Below are positions 44,301-52,964 of a DNA stretch of 64,000 bases, piece by piece. The stretch comes from Streptomyces sulphureus DSM 40104 (GTDB lineage: Bacteria; Actinomycetota; Actinomycetes; Streptomycetales; Streptomycetaceae). The DNA is taken from contig NZ_KB905822.1 in the NCBI RefSeq assembly GCF_000381025.1, positions 202,555-266,554 on the forward strand, given 5' to 3'. The notes under the pieces were generated by a model. That model saw nothing but the letters and a program-made list of their open reading frames with translations. It did not search any database and was not told the origin of the DNA. Numbering within the stretch: position 1 is the first letter of the stretch; each line of letters starts with the position of its first letter. The position numbers and the translations under genes were made by a program.

Positions 44301-47300
44301 GCCGCGCTCCCTTCCGTCATGGTCCCGGAACGCGTGCTCGTGCTGGACGAACTGCCCCTCACAGCCAACGGCAAGATCGATCGCGCAGCCCTCGGCAAGC
44401 GGCTCGCCGACTGCGGTACGGACGAGCCACCGGCCGACGACGGCCCCGCGGATGAGCGGGAGCACGTCGTCGCGGACGTCTGGGCGGAGACCCTCGGCGT
44501 CCGGCGGCCCGGACGCAAGGACGACTTCTTCGCACTCGGCGGGGACTCCCTCGTGGCCACTCGGGTCATCGCCGCCCTCCGCGAGCGCGGTGGCGGGCAC
44601 GTCAGACTCTCCGAACTGCTGCGCCGCCCCGTGCTCGCCGACTTCGCCGCCCACATCGACTTCGCCTCGGCCCACCACGCACCCGCCGGCCTCGCACCCG
44701 CTCCCGCCGAACGCGGCGAGCCTTTCCCGCTGACCGACGTGCAGCGCGCCTACTGGCTCGGTCGAGGCGAGGACTTCACCCTCGGCGGCACCGGATGCCA
44801 CTTCTACCGCGAGTACGACATCGTCGATCTCGACCCCGAACGACTCGAAGACGCGCTGGGGCGGCTGGTGGAGCGTCACGAAATGCTGCGTGCCGTCGTC
44901 GACGAGGACGGACGGCAGCGCATCCTGCCGCAGGCGCCTCCGGTCACGCTCTCCCTGACCGACGCGGCAGGAGATCCGGAGGAGGCTTTCGCGGAGCTCC
45001 GCGCCACCGCCTCACACCGTGTGTTCGACCCGGGAACCTGGCCGCTCTTCGCTGTCCAGGGCGTGCGCACGGGCCGCGTCACACGGCTGGGTATCGGCAT
45101 CGACAACATCGCCCTCGACGCCCTGAGCATCCTCGTCTTCTACACCGAGTTGGCCACGCTCTACGCCGACCCGGAGGCCGAACTGCCGCCGCTCGGCGTC
45201 TCCTTCCGGGACTACGTGCTCCAGGCACAGCCAGAACCGGAGTCGATCGAGGCAGCCCGCGCCTACTGGAACGCGAAGCTCGCGCAGCTCCCTCCGTCGC
45301 CTGCGCTGCCGCTCGCCCAGGACCCGGCCCTCATCGAGCGGCCCCGCTTCGTCCGACACGAGAGCCGGCTGACCGGGGAGCGGTGGCAGCGGATCACGGA
45401 ACGGGCGCGCCGTGCCGGGCTCACGCCGTCCGGAACGCTTCTTGCCGCGTTCGCCGAGGTGTTGGGCAGATGGAGCGCCCGACCCGACCTCACGCTCAAC
45501 CTGACCCTGTTCGACAGGCGCGAGGTCCACCCGGACATCGGCAACGTCCTGGGCGACTTCACCTCGCTCATGCTCGTCCCCTCCGTGCCGGAGCAGGGCG
45601 AGACATGGCTTCGGCGTGCGCGGCGGGTGCAGGACGAGTTGTGGTCCTCCCTGGACCACCGGCAGGTCTCGGGCGTCTGGGTCCTTCGAGAGCTGGCCCG
45701 CCGCGCCGGAGAGGCCGAGGCGACCATGCCCGTCGTCTTCACCAGCGCTCTCGGGCTGGGGGAGCAGACCCCGCCCGCACCCTTCGACGGACACGTCTGG
45801 GGCATCTCGCAGACACCGCAGGTGTGGCTCGACCACCAGGTCACCGAGAGCGCGGACGGAGGAGTGCTGCTCAACTGGGACGTCGTGGACGGGCTCTTCC
45901 CCGAGGGGCTCGTCGAGGACATGTTCGCCGCCTACCAGCAACTGCTCGCTTGGCTGTGCGACGCGCCCTGGGACTCCGAGCCGCCCGAGCTCCTTCCGAC
46001 ATCGCAGGCACGAAAGCGCGAGGCCGTCAACGCCACCGGCTCGGGGACGCGCGCGACGCTGCACCACGAGTTCTTCCGGCACGCGCAGCGGGACCCGGAG
46101 CGCAGCGCCCTCCTCTGGGGCGAGGAGGAAGCGGGACGGATGAGCTACGGCGAACTCTCCGACCGCGCGCTGCGATTGGCCACGGTGCTGACCGAGAACG
46201 GCGTGCGGGAAGGCGACACCGTGGCGGTTGCGCTCCCCAAGGGCCCCGGACAGATCGTCGCCGTGCTCGGCGTCCTGGCGGCGGGCGCCTCCTACCTGCC
46301 CGTCGGGGTGGATCAGCCGGCCGCTCGTCGTGCCCGCATCCTCCAACTCGCCGACGCCCGGCTCGTGATCGAGGAGGGCGAGACGGAGCCCGCGGACGGC
46401 CGGAAGGCGAGGAGCGTCTCGCCCGACGCCGTCCCGCGGAGCGATCTCTTCCGCACCCCGGTAGCCACCTCACCCGACGCCCTCGCGTACACGATCTTCA
46501 CCTCCGGGTCCTCCGGCGAGCCGAAGGGCGTCGAGATCACCCACCAGGCCGCGGCGAACACCGTGCGGGACGTCAACGAGCGCTACGGAGTCGGGGAGAG
46601 CGACCGCGCCCTCGCCGTCTCCGCACTCGACTTCGACCTGTCGGTGTACGACGTCTTCGGCCCCCTCACCGCCGGAGGCGCCGTCGTTCTCATCGGGGAG
46701 GACGACAGGCGGGACGCCCGGCAGTGGCTCCGACTGGTGCGCCGCCACCGCGTGACGGTGTGGAACTCCGTCCCCGCCCTGCTCGACATGCTGCTGGTCT
46801 CGGCCGAGTCCGCTGCCGCCCCGGAGTCGCTGCGCCTGGTGTTGGTCTCCGGCGACTGGGTGGGGCTCGACCTGCCGGGCCGCTTGGCCGAGCAGTCGCC
46901 CTGGTGCCGGATGGTCGCGCTCGGCGGCGCAACGGAGGCGGCGATCTGGTCGAACGCGTACGAAGTGGCGGAGGTGGACCCCGCCTGGCGCTCCATTCCC
47001 TACGGCACGCCGCTGCGCGGACAGCGTTACCGCGTCGTCGACCCGCACGGAAGGGACTGCCCGGACTGGGTCCCCGGAGAACTGTGGATCGGTGGCGCGG
47101 GTGTGGCGCAAGGCTACCGAGGCGCTCCGGAGCTGACCGGCGCCCGGTTCGTGACCTACGGCCACGAGCGCTGGTACCGCACGGGCGACCTGGGCAGGTA
47201 CTGGCCGGACGGAACCCTGGAGTTCCTCGGCCGAGCCGACCAGCAGGTCAAGATCCGGGGGCACCGGATCGAACTCGGCGAGGTCGAGAGTGTGCTCGGC

Positions 47301-48917
47301 CACGCGCCGGGAGTGGGCAGGGCCGTGGCCGCCGTCGCGGGGGAGGGAACGGCCCGTCACCTGGTGGCCGCCGTCGTACCCGAGGCCGGAGCACCCGACG
47401 CCGCCGTCACCGTGCGCCGGCCCGACCCGAGCACCTCGGCGTTCCGCACCCGGGCCGGGGAGGCCGAGGCCCGCGTAGCCGAGTCCTTCCTGGCGCGGCT
47501 CCTCGGACTCGACGGAGCCACCTTCCGGGAGGGGCTCACGGAAGCGCAGTGGGCCGAGCGGCTGGGGATCGAGGACGCCCATCTCCCCGTACTGCGACTG
47601 TGGTTGGCCTGGCTGGTCGAACGCGACGTGCTGCGCGGCAAGGGGGCCGCGTACCTCTCGGGCTCGCGCGCCGGGCAGGCGCTCGCGGGTCCGGAGACGC
47701 CGCGCGACGTCGATCCGTACCTCGAACTCCTCGATGCGGCGCGCATGCGGCTGACCGAACGGCTGGAGGACTTCCGAGCAGTCCTGCGCGGCCGGCTCGA
47801 CCCTCGCGCACTCCTCGACGACGACGTGCTCGCGCCCAGTCGACTCTCCGCGGCCGACCCCGGCAGCACACGGGCAGCGGACGAGCTGGCGCAGCGGATC
47901 GCGGAGTTGAGCGAGCGAGCCGGCCGGCCCGCAGACGTGGTCCAGATGAACGGCGGCGAGGGGCGCAGCGCGGAGCAGCTCCTGGAGTCGCTGCCTCCCG
48001 GCCGGGTACGTCTGAGCATCCTGGACCCGGACCCCGACATGCTGGACAAGGCCGCTGCGCGCCTAGCCGGGCTGGGCCACGAGGTGCACTGCATACGGCA
48101 GCCGTCCCTCACCGTGCCTGCCGAACTGCGCCACGCCTTCGACGTGGTCGTGGCCGACCAGGCGCTGCACCGGTTCCCCGACCCGTCCCACGGGCCGACG
48201 CTCGCCGCGCTCCTCGTCCGAAGCGGCGGCACGCTGCTCGCCGTCGAACGCGCCGAACTCACGCCCGTCGCCCTGCTGACGGCCGCCCTGCTGGATCATG
48301 GCTACACCGACTTCGACCGGGGACGGCGCGCAGCCGGAACCCCGCTGCTCCCACCCGACGCATGGGCCCGACTGTTGAGCAGCGCCGGTTTCGACGACTT
48401 CGCGCACCACAGCCTCGGGGCTTCGTTCTCGGAGCTGCTGACCGCGCGGCGCCCCACCTCGGCGACCGACCTGGACCCCGAGGTCCTGCGCGCGCACGTG
48501 GCCGGGCACCTTCCGGCGCACATGGTGCCCGAGCACGTCGAAGTCCTGCCCCGGCTGCCCCTGAGCACCAACGGCAAGCTGGACCGGCGGACGGTCGCGT
48601 CCGCAGCGGCGGCGCCCACGCAGGACCCGGACGAACCGCCGTCGGGCGAGCTGGAACGGACGGTCGCCGCTCTGTGGGCGGACCTACTCGGTGCTCAGGC
48701 GGTGGGCAGGTCCCAGAGCTTCTTCGCACTCGGCGGAGACAGCCTCCTCGCCACGCGCTTCCTCTCCCGCGTCGAACAGCGTCTCGGGGTGCAGCTGCCC
48801 CTGCGGCAGATGTTCGCCGCACCGACGGTGGCTCGCGTCGCACAGGCCCTGGAACGCGAGTTGGCGGCCTCGGGAAGCACCGAGGGTCGGCAGGAGACCG
48901 AGGAGGGCGCCTTGTGA
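41328..48917 (+). CDS. NRPS1: ArCP-Cy-A-PCP-Cy-A(MT-like insert)-PCP
   Basis: 2,529 residues from ATG 41328, nine bases after GAGAAGG (a GTG at 41307 is the longer choice). Order: aryl carrier domain (LGLDSLAMM, Ser40); cyclisation domain Cy1 (DMIAADALS, Asp231/Asp236); A1 about 560-1010 (YTSGSTGEPKG near 688); PCP1 (GGDSLVATR, Ser1074); Cy2 (DNIALDALS, Asp1259/1264); A2 from about 1577 (FTSGSSGEPKG near 1725); an insert at about 2030-2380; A2 end NGKLDRR; PCP2 (GGDSLLATR, Ser2472). The A2 pocket residues by eye are D-L-Y-N-L-S-L-I-W, the known cysteine code. A1 reads D-L-F-N-L-G-L-I-H, nearer threonine at two positions. The insert resembles the embedded MT/epimerase domain of PchE but has a degraded SAM motif (VVQMNGGEGRS). 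Overlaps the next gene by 4 nt. Confidence 0.93.
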   Translation: MTQDSAEQPMDFAKAVSRTLGCAVGDLTDEADLIQLGLDSLAMMRLAGRCRREGLDITFADLVSAPNLGAWKQLAARRAKPDPVAQPAASVDEYEPFELALMQHAYWAGRQEEELLGGVPAHFYHEFDGTDVDPERLESAVRAVLGRHGMLRVEILDDGRQRIHPEAAWSGLPVQDLRDLPRGEAEELLGQMRDDLSHGRDGGNAGVLDVRLSLLPESIRPAGTRLHINLDMIAADALSLRVLLADLAHAYAHPEAPREPLGCSFPQYLAQRRALRASPERATGLEADLEYWRQRLPELPNAPQLPVLGTEPDPRRARVVRRHLFLDASRMRQFEEAARQHGVTSAMALATVFAETVQAFSADPDFLLNLPLFDREPLHDDVNSMVGDFTSSVLLAWEGARPGSFAERAVRLQDRFHQDAAHSGCSGVEVLREATRLRGERLLAPVVYTSALGLGELFPETVRDSFGEPSWIISQGPQVWLDAQVTEMDGGLLVNWDAREDAFVPGVLDAMFDVYRALLDRLLTKAAAWDSSVPALLSERQRQVRDAVNDTGPGSTTRRLHDGFFERAAAAPEAPALLWGREGRLSYGELRERALALAGGLRERGVVPGDLVAVSLPKGPEQIVGVLGVLAAGAAYLPLGIDQPAARRARITDAADVRLVLDDTSVPDGVTPLPAPVPGDPADLAYVIYTSGSTGEPKGVEVPHAAAMNTIEDLVDRFALCADDRALALSALDFDLSVFDVFAPLAVGGSLVCVEETDRRDAVVWSLLTQRHGATVVNCVPALLDMLVTGAGEGELRTLRLALLGGDWVPLDLPDRLREAAPDSRCVALGGTTETAIHSTVQEIRRVPDDWLSVPYGTPLRGVRCRVVDPLGRDCPDWTPGELWIGGASVALGYRRDGARTAERFLQDGGVRWYRTGDRARYRPDGVLEFLGRADHQVKVRGHRIELGEIEAALRDVPGVAQAVAVLFGERRLGAAVLGRGDAAQIRAHVGAALPSVMVPERVLVLDELPLTANGKIDRAALGKRLADCGTDEPPADDGPADEREHVVADVWAETLGVRRPGRKDDFFALGGDSLVATRVIAALRERGGGHVRLSELLRRPVLADFAAHIDFASAHHAPAGLAPAPAERGEPFPLTDVQRAYWLGRGEDFTLGGTGCHFYREYDIVDLDPERLEDALGRLVERHEMLRAVVDEDGRQRILPQAPPVTLSLTDAAGDPEEAFAELRATASHRVFDPGTWPLFAVQGVRTGRVTRLGIGIDNIALDALSILVFYTELATLYADPEAELPPLGVSFRDYVLQAQPEPESIEAARAYWNAKLAQLPPSPALPLAQDPALIERPRFVRHESRLTGERWQRITERARRAGLTPSGTLLAAFAEVLGRWSARPDLTLNLTLFDRREVHPDIGNVLGDFTSLMLVPSVPEQGETWLRRARRVQDELWSSLDHRQVSGVWVLRELARRAGEAEATMPVVFTSALGLGEQTPPAPFDGHVWGISQTPQVWLDHQVTESADGGVLLNWDVVDGLFPEGLVEDMFAAYQQLLAWLCDAPWDSEPPELLPTSQARKREAVNATGSGTRATLHHEFFRHAQRDPERSALLWGEEEAGRMSYGELSDRALRLATVLTENGVREGDTVAVALPKGPGQIVAVLGVLAAGASYLPVGVDQPAARRARILQLADARLVIEEGETEPADGRKARSVSPDAVPRSDLFRTPVATSPDALAYTIFTSGSSGEPKGVEITHQAAANTVRDVNERYGVGESDRALAVSALDFDLSVYDVFGPLTAGGAVVLIGEDDRRDARQWLRLVRRHRVTVWNSVPALLDMLLVSAESAAAPESLRLVLVSGDWVGLDLPGRLAEQSPWCRMVALGGATEAAIWSNAYEVAEVDPAWRSIPYGTPLRGQRYRVVDPHGRDCPDWVPGELWIGGAGVAQGYRGAPELTGARFVTYGHERWYRTGDLGRYWPDGTLEFLGRADQQVKIRGHRIELGEVESVLGHAPGVGRAVAAVAGEGTARHLVAAVVPEAGAPDAAVTVRRPDPSTSAFRTRAGEAEARVAESFLARLLGLDGATFREGLTEAQWAERLGIEDAHLPVLRLWLAWLVERDVLRGKGAAYLSGSRAGQALAGPETPRDVDPYLELLDAARMRLTERLEDFRAVLRGRLDPRALLDDDVLAPSRLSAADPGSTRAADELAQRIAELSERAGRPADVVQMNGGEGRSAEQLLESLPPGRVRLSILDPDPDMLDKAAARLAGLGHEVHCIRQPSLTVPAELRHAFDVVVADQALHRFPDPSHGPTLAALLVRSGGTLLAVERAELTPVALLTAALLDHGYTDFDRGRRAAGTPLLPPDAWARLLSSAGFDDFAHHSLGASFSELLTARRPTSATDLDPEVLRAHVAGHLPAHMVPEHVEVLPRLPLSTNGKLDRRTVASAAAAPTQDPDEPPSGELERTVAALWADLLGAQAVGRSQSFFALGGDSLLATRFLSRVEQRLGVQLPLRQMFAAPTVARVAQALERELAASGSTEGRQETEEGAL

Positions 48918-50008
48918 TAGCGGTACTCGGCGGATACGGAGCAGCCGGTGGGCAGGCGGCTCGTCTGCTCGTCGGCTGGGGCCTCGGGCCGCTGCGCGTC
49001 GGCGGGCGGAACCTGGCGAGCGCACAGCGGTTCGTGAGTGGCGAGCTCCCCCCGGGCAGCGCGGAGCCGGCCGAGGTGGACCTCGAGGACTCCGCCTCGC
49101 TCGCCGGCTTCCTGCGTGGCTGCGACCTCCTCGTCAACTGCGCGGGCCCTTCGGTGCGCACGTCGCAGCGCGTCGCGTTCGCGTCGCTGCTCTCCGGCTG
49201 CCACATCGTGGACGCCGGGGCCGGCGAGCTCGAAGCCGTGCGTCCCGCGGTCGGCGGTCGTACCGTGCTCTGTTCGGCAGGGGCGTTGCCGGGAATGACG
49301 GGTCTGCTGCCTCGCCACCTCGCCGGACACTTCGACAGCGTGCACGGCCTCACCTCGTACGCCGGAGTGCTGGACCGCTTCACCGCGACCGGAGCCGAGG
49401 ACTACCTCGCGGGCGTGTTCGGCGCCGGCAACGCACCGCTCGCCGCGTGGCGGTACGGCGCCGCGCGGCCCGGAGCCCTCAGACGCCGGTCGGACATACG
49501 CCTGCCGTTCTTCCCCCGCCCGATGACGGCGTGCCCCTACCTGGACAACGAGGCCGCGGCCGTGGCGCGCGCACTGTCGCTGACGCGGGGCACCTGGTAC
49601 TCCGTGGTGGACGGCGCCCACCTCCTCGGCGCCCTCGACGCCGCACCCACCCTCTCCACCTCGGACGCCGTCGCGGCCCTGTGCCGGGCCACCGGCCTGG
49701 ACGCAGCGGGCCGCCGGCCGTACGTGACCCTGTTGCTCCAGCTCGACGGCGTCACCCGCGACGGCCCCGGCACCAGGACCGCGGTGCTGAGCGCGCCGGG
49801 GATCTCCGCGCTCACCGGCGGCGTCGCTGCGGCGGCCGCCCGAGCGGTGACCGAGGGCGTGGCCCCGACCGGCCTGCACCAGGCGGCCGACGCCCTCGAC
49901 CCGTCAACGGTCCTCGAGTACCTCCTCAAGGAACCCGAGGTGTGCCGGTTGACGGTCCACGACGCCTCTGTCGACGAACTCACCACCGCCGAGGACGGCA
50001 CCCTGTGA
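48914..50008 (+). CDS. Saccharopine dehydrogenase-like NAD(P)-binding protein
   Basis: 364 residues from GTG 48914 (GTGA overlap with NRPS1). The N-terminus IAVLGGYGAAGGQAARLL is a Rossmann dinucleotide motif, followed by LLVNCAGPSVRTSQ and AGALPGMTGLLPRHL, typical of saccharopine-dehydrogenase-like reductases. The C-terminal half is variable. In opine-type metallophore pathways related folds join amino acids reductively, but this protein is closer to the unspecified saccharopine dehydrogenase-like group. Wedged between NRPS1 and the imide reductase, it may act in redox tailoring of a heterocycle or make a precursor. Exact role unknown. Confidence 0.7.
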   Translation: MIAVLGGYGAAGGQAARLLVGWGLGPLRVGGRNLASAQRFVSGELPPGSAEPAEVDLEDSASLAGFLRGCDLLVNCAGPSVRTSQRVAFASLLSGCHIVDAGAGELEAVRPAVGGRTVLCSAGALPGMTGLLPRHLAGHFDSVHGLTSYAGVLDRFTATGAEDYLAGVFGAGNAPLAAWRYGAARPGALRRRSDIRLPFFPRPMTACPYLDNEAAAVARALSLTRGTWYSVVDGAHLLGALDAAPTLSTSDAVAALCRATGLDAAGRRPYVTLLLQLDGVTRDGPGTRTAVLSAPGISALTGGVAAAAARAVTEGVAPTGLHQAADALDPSTVLEYLLKEPEVCRLTVHDASVDELTTAEDGTL

Positions 50009-52239
50009 ACGACGGAAAACTCAAGACGCTCGTGTGCGGCAGCACCTTCGGGCAGTTCTATCTGGCGGCCCTCGCCTCCCGCCCCGACCGGTTCGAGACG
50101 GTGGGGCTCCTCGCCCGTGGCAGCGAGCGGTCGCGTCGCTGTGCGGAGCGGTACGGAGTGCCGCTGTACGCGCACCCGAAGGACCTGCCCGACGACATCG
50201 ACCTGGCCTGCGTCGTCGTGCGCTCCGGCGTCATGGGCGGGACGGGCACGAGCCTCGCGCTCGACCTGCTGGGGCGCGGCATCCACGTTCTGCAGGAACA
50301 GCCCGTCCACCACGACGACCTCGCGGCCTGCCTCCGCGAGGCGAGACGGAACCACGTGCACTACCGGTTGGGCGATCTGTACGCGCAACTGCCGGAGGTG
50401 CGCAGGTTCGTCTCCGCACTTCGGCGCAGGCTCGACGGGCAGCGGCCCGTGTACGTGGACGCGGCCTGTGCTTCACAGGTCGCCTTCCCGCTGCTGCACA
50501 TACTCGGCGACGCTCTCGGCGCGGTGCGCCCCTGGCAGGTGACGGCCGCTGCCGAAACGGAAGGGGCACCGTTCAGCGTGCTCACGGGGGTGATCGGCGG
50601 AGTTCCCCTGACGCTGCGCGTGCAGAACCAGATCGACCCCGAAGACCCGGACAACCATCTGCACCTCCTCCACCGGATCACCGTCGGCACGCACTCGGGC
50701 AGCCTGACGCTGCACGACCCGCACGGACCCGTGCTGTGGAGCCCCCGGCTGCACATATCCGACTCGGTCAAGAGCGACTTCGACTTCGACGCACCGGACA
50801 GCCGCCACCTCGGCGAAGCCACCACCGTGTCCCTCAGTCCGCAGACCGCACCCCCTTACCGGGAGGCGCTCGGTGCGCAGTGGCCCGCCGCCATCGCACG
50901 GGACTTGAGCGCACTCCGCGCCCAAGTGGCGGGTGAGACGGGCGAGAAGCGCCCCGACCAGTACCACCTGGCCCTCACCCGGATGTGGCGCGACCTGACC
51001 GGGGAACTCGGCTACCCGTCGCTGCTCACGCCCCGGCAGCCACCCGTTCCCGAGACCGGCCCGGCCGGACGAGAGGGAGAGCCCGCGCCCCCGGAAACGG
51101 AGACGGCGGAACTCGTCCGACGCGCAGCCGCCGAGGCCGACCGCGAGGTGGGCCCGGTCGACCCCCGGCAGGTGCGGGACTTCGTGGAGCAGCTCGACGA
51201 CGCCGTCCTGGCCTCCATGCTCAGGGCACTCCAACGGCCCGGGCTTCTCGACGATCCGGCGCGCAGCCACTCCCTCACCGACATCCTCGCCACCGCCCGG
51301 GTCGCACCACGCCATCACGCACTCGTCGGACACTGGCTCCGCACCCTCGTCGAGCGAGGACGTCTGACGGCGACGGACGCCGGGTACGCCGGCGCACCCA
51401 CGGTCGGCACCGCACACGAGCAACGTCTCTGGCGAGAGGCGAACCGGACCTGGCAGAAGGGACTGGGCACGGAGGAGTTCGTCGGCTACCTGCGCCGGAA
51501 CGCTCAGCGGCTCCCCGAGCTGTTGACCGGCGAGCAGCAGGCGGCGCTGCTGCTCTTCCCGGAGGGGCGGACCGAACTCGCCGACTCCGTCTACCGGGAG
51601 ACCGTGACGGCCAGGTACCTCAACACCGCAGTCGCCTCCCTCGTCCGCGGCCTCGCCGCGTCCCGCACACCGCAGGACCCCCTCCGTGTGGTCGAGGTCG
51701 GTGCAGGCACCGGTGCGACCACCGAGGCCGTCATCGCGGCACTCGGACCCGCGGCCCCCGTCGACTACCTCTTCACGGACGTCTCCCGCTTCTTCCTGAC
51801 CGCCCGGGAACGCTTCGGCGCGGTGCCCTGGCTGCGCCAGCAACTCTTCGACATCGACCGCGAACCGGCCGAGCAGAACCTGACGGCGGGCAGTGCCGAT
51901 GTCGTCCTCGCCGCCGGTGTGCTGAACAACGCCCGGGACACGGACACGACAGTGCGCTCACTGGCCCGTCTGCTCGCCCCCGGCGGCCACCTGCTGGTCA
52001 CCGAACCCGTCCGGGAGCACCTGGAGATCCTCACCTCGCAGGCTTTCATGATGACGCCGCCCGAGGATGCCCGTGCCGCCTCCGGCACCTCCTTCCTCAC
52101 CGAGAACCAATGGCGCGACGTGTTCACCGGCGCGGGCCTCGGCCCCGTGGTGGCCGCCCCCGCCGACGACCATCCCCTGGCGCCGCTCGGCCAGCGGCTC
52201 TTCGCCGCCCCTGCCCTGCGCACCCGTTCCGACAAGTAG
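50005..52239 (+). CDS. Thiazolinyl imide reductase fused to an NRPS-type methyltransferase
   Basis: 744 residues from GTG 50005 (overlaps previous stop). Residues 1-345 are a Gfo/Idh-fold reductase of the PchG/Irp3/YbtU type: LVCGSTFGQFYLAAL at the N-terminus, GIHVLQEQPVHHDD, and DLYAQLPEVRRF with the conserved Tyr. In Irp3 the equivalent segment is EHP; here it is EQP. Residues about 375-744 match the methyltransferase otherwise embedded in A domains (PchF, and NRPS2 here), with winged-helix part then SAM motif VVEVGAGTGATTEA at about 563 and FMMTPPEDAR. The two activities fit: reduce a carrier-bound thiazoline to thiazolidine, then N-methylate it, as PchG and the PchF MT do separately in pyochelin. 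Confidence 0.85.
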   Translation: MNDGKLKTLVCGSTFGQFYLAALASRPDRFETVGLLARGSERSRRCAERYGVPLYAHPKDLPDDIDLACVVVRSGVMGGTGTSLALDLLGRGIHVLQEQPVHHDDLAACLREARRNHVHYRLGDLYAQLPEVRRFVSALRRRLDGQRPVYVDAACASQVAFPLLHILGDALGAVRPWQVTAAAETEGAPFSVLTGVIGGVPLTLRVQNQIDPEDPDNHLHLLHRITVGTHSGSLTLHDPHGPVLWSPRLHISDSVKSDFDFDAPDSRHLGEATTVSLSPQTAPPYREALGAQWPAAIARDLSALRAQVAGETGEKRPDQYHLALTRMWRDLTGELGYPSLLTPRQPPVPETGPAGREGEPAPPETETAELVRRAAAEADREVGPVDPRQVRDFVEQLDDAVLASMLRALQRPGLLDDPARSHSLTDILATARVAPRHHALVGHWLRTLVERGRLTATDAGYAGAPTVGTAHEQRLWREANRTWQKGLGTEEFVGYLRRNAQRLPELLTGEQQAALLLFPEGRTELADSVYRETVTARYLNTAVASLVRGLAASRTPQDPLRVVEVGAGTGATTEAVIAALGPAAPVDYLFTDVSRFFLTARERFGAVPWLRQQLFDIDREPAEQNLTAGSADVVLAAGVLNNARDTDTTVRSLARLLAPGGHLLVTEPVREHLEILTSQAFMMTPPEDARAASGTSFLTENQWRDVFTGAGLGPVVAAPADDHPLAPLGQRLFAAPALRTRSDK

Positions 52240-52241
52240 GC

Positions 52242-52961
52242 GTGTCCGAGATGCTGAGAACCAGTCACATCCTGTGCAAGGTCGACGACGTTCGAGCCGT
52301 CGTACGCGACTACCAGAAGCTCGGTTTCACCGTCGAGTACGGCAGCGCCCCCGAACGCGCCCACAACGCTCTTCTGTGGTTCCCCGAGGGCCCCTTCATC
52401 GAGTTCTTCCAACTCCCCCCGGCCTTCCGTCTGTTGAAGTGGCCCATGAGCGTGTACGGCGGCTCGCCCGCCGGGGCGCGGCTGACCCGCTGGGCGCGCC
52501 GTGGCACCGGGTGGTGCGACCTGGCCCTGGAGACCTCCGACACCCGGCTCGACGCCGCACGGGCGGCGCTGCGCGCGGGGGGCGTGCGTGTCTCTCGCGC
52601 GATGGGAGGCAAACGCACCCGCCCGGACGGGCAGCTCGTCCGCTACCAGTTCCTGGCGGCCTCGCCGGACCGGCTCCCCTTCGTCGTCAGCTCCTACGAC
52701 CCGCCCCAGCGCCCCTTGGGAATCCGACACGCCAACGGAGCCCGACGGATCAGCGCCGTCCACATGGAGGTGGCCGAGGCCGACAGGCCGGCCTTCGACA
52801 CGATGACGCACGCCGCGGCTCTGCCCGCGGACGACGTGCTCCGAGTCGCTTCCGGGCCGCGTACCCGGGTGGTCTCCGTCGAACTGTCGGGTCTCACCGA
52901 TCCCGTCCCCGACACCCCCGTTCACGGTGCGGTTCTCACCGCGGCCGCACGGAAGGAGTGA
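52242..52961 (+). CDS. VOC / glyoxalase-like domain protein
   Basis: 239 residues from GTG 52242, or 236 from ATG 52251. The N-terminus TSHILCKVDDVRAVVRDYQ is the first beta-alpha unit of the vicinal oxygen chelate fold, with a possible metal His; a second unit starts near RISAVHMEVAEAD. It resembles glyoxalase_3-type proteins. Roles in this superfamily range from metal-dependent isomerases to binding proteins for resistance. In this operon it could handle a reactive intermediate or bind the product. Function not assigned. Confidence 0.65.
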   Translation: MSEMLRTSHILCKVDDVRAVVRDYQKLGFTVEYGSAPERAHNALLWFPEGPFIEFFQLPPAFRLLKWPMSVYGGSPAGARLTRWARRGTGWCDLALETSDTRLDAARAALRAGGVRVSRAMGGKRTRPDGQLVRYQFLAASPDRLPFVVSSYDPPQRPLGIRHANGARRISAVHMEVAEADRPAFDTMTHAAALPADDVLRVASGPRTRVVSVELSGLTDPVPDTPVHGAVLTAAARKE

Positions 52962-52964
52962 GCC

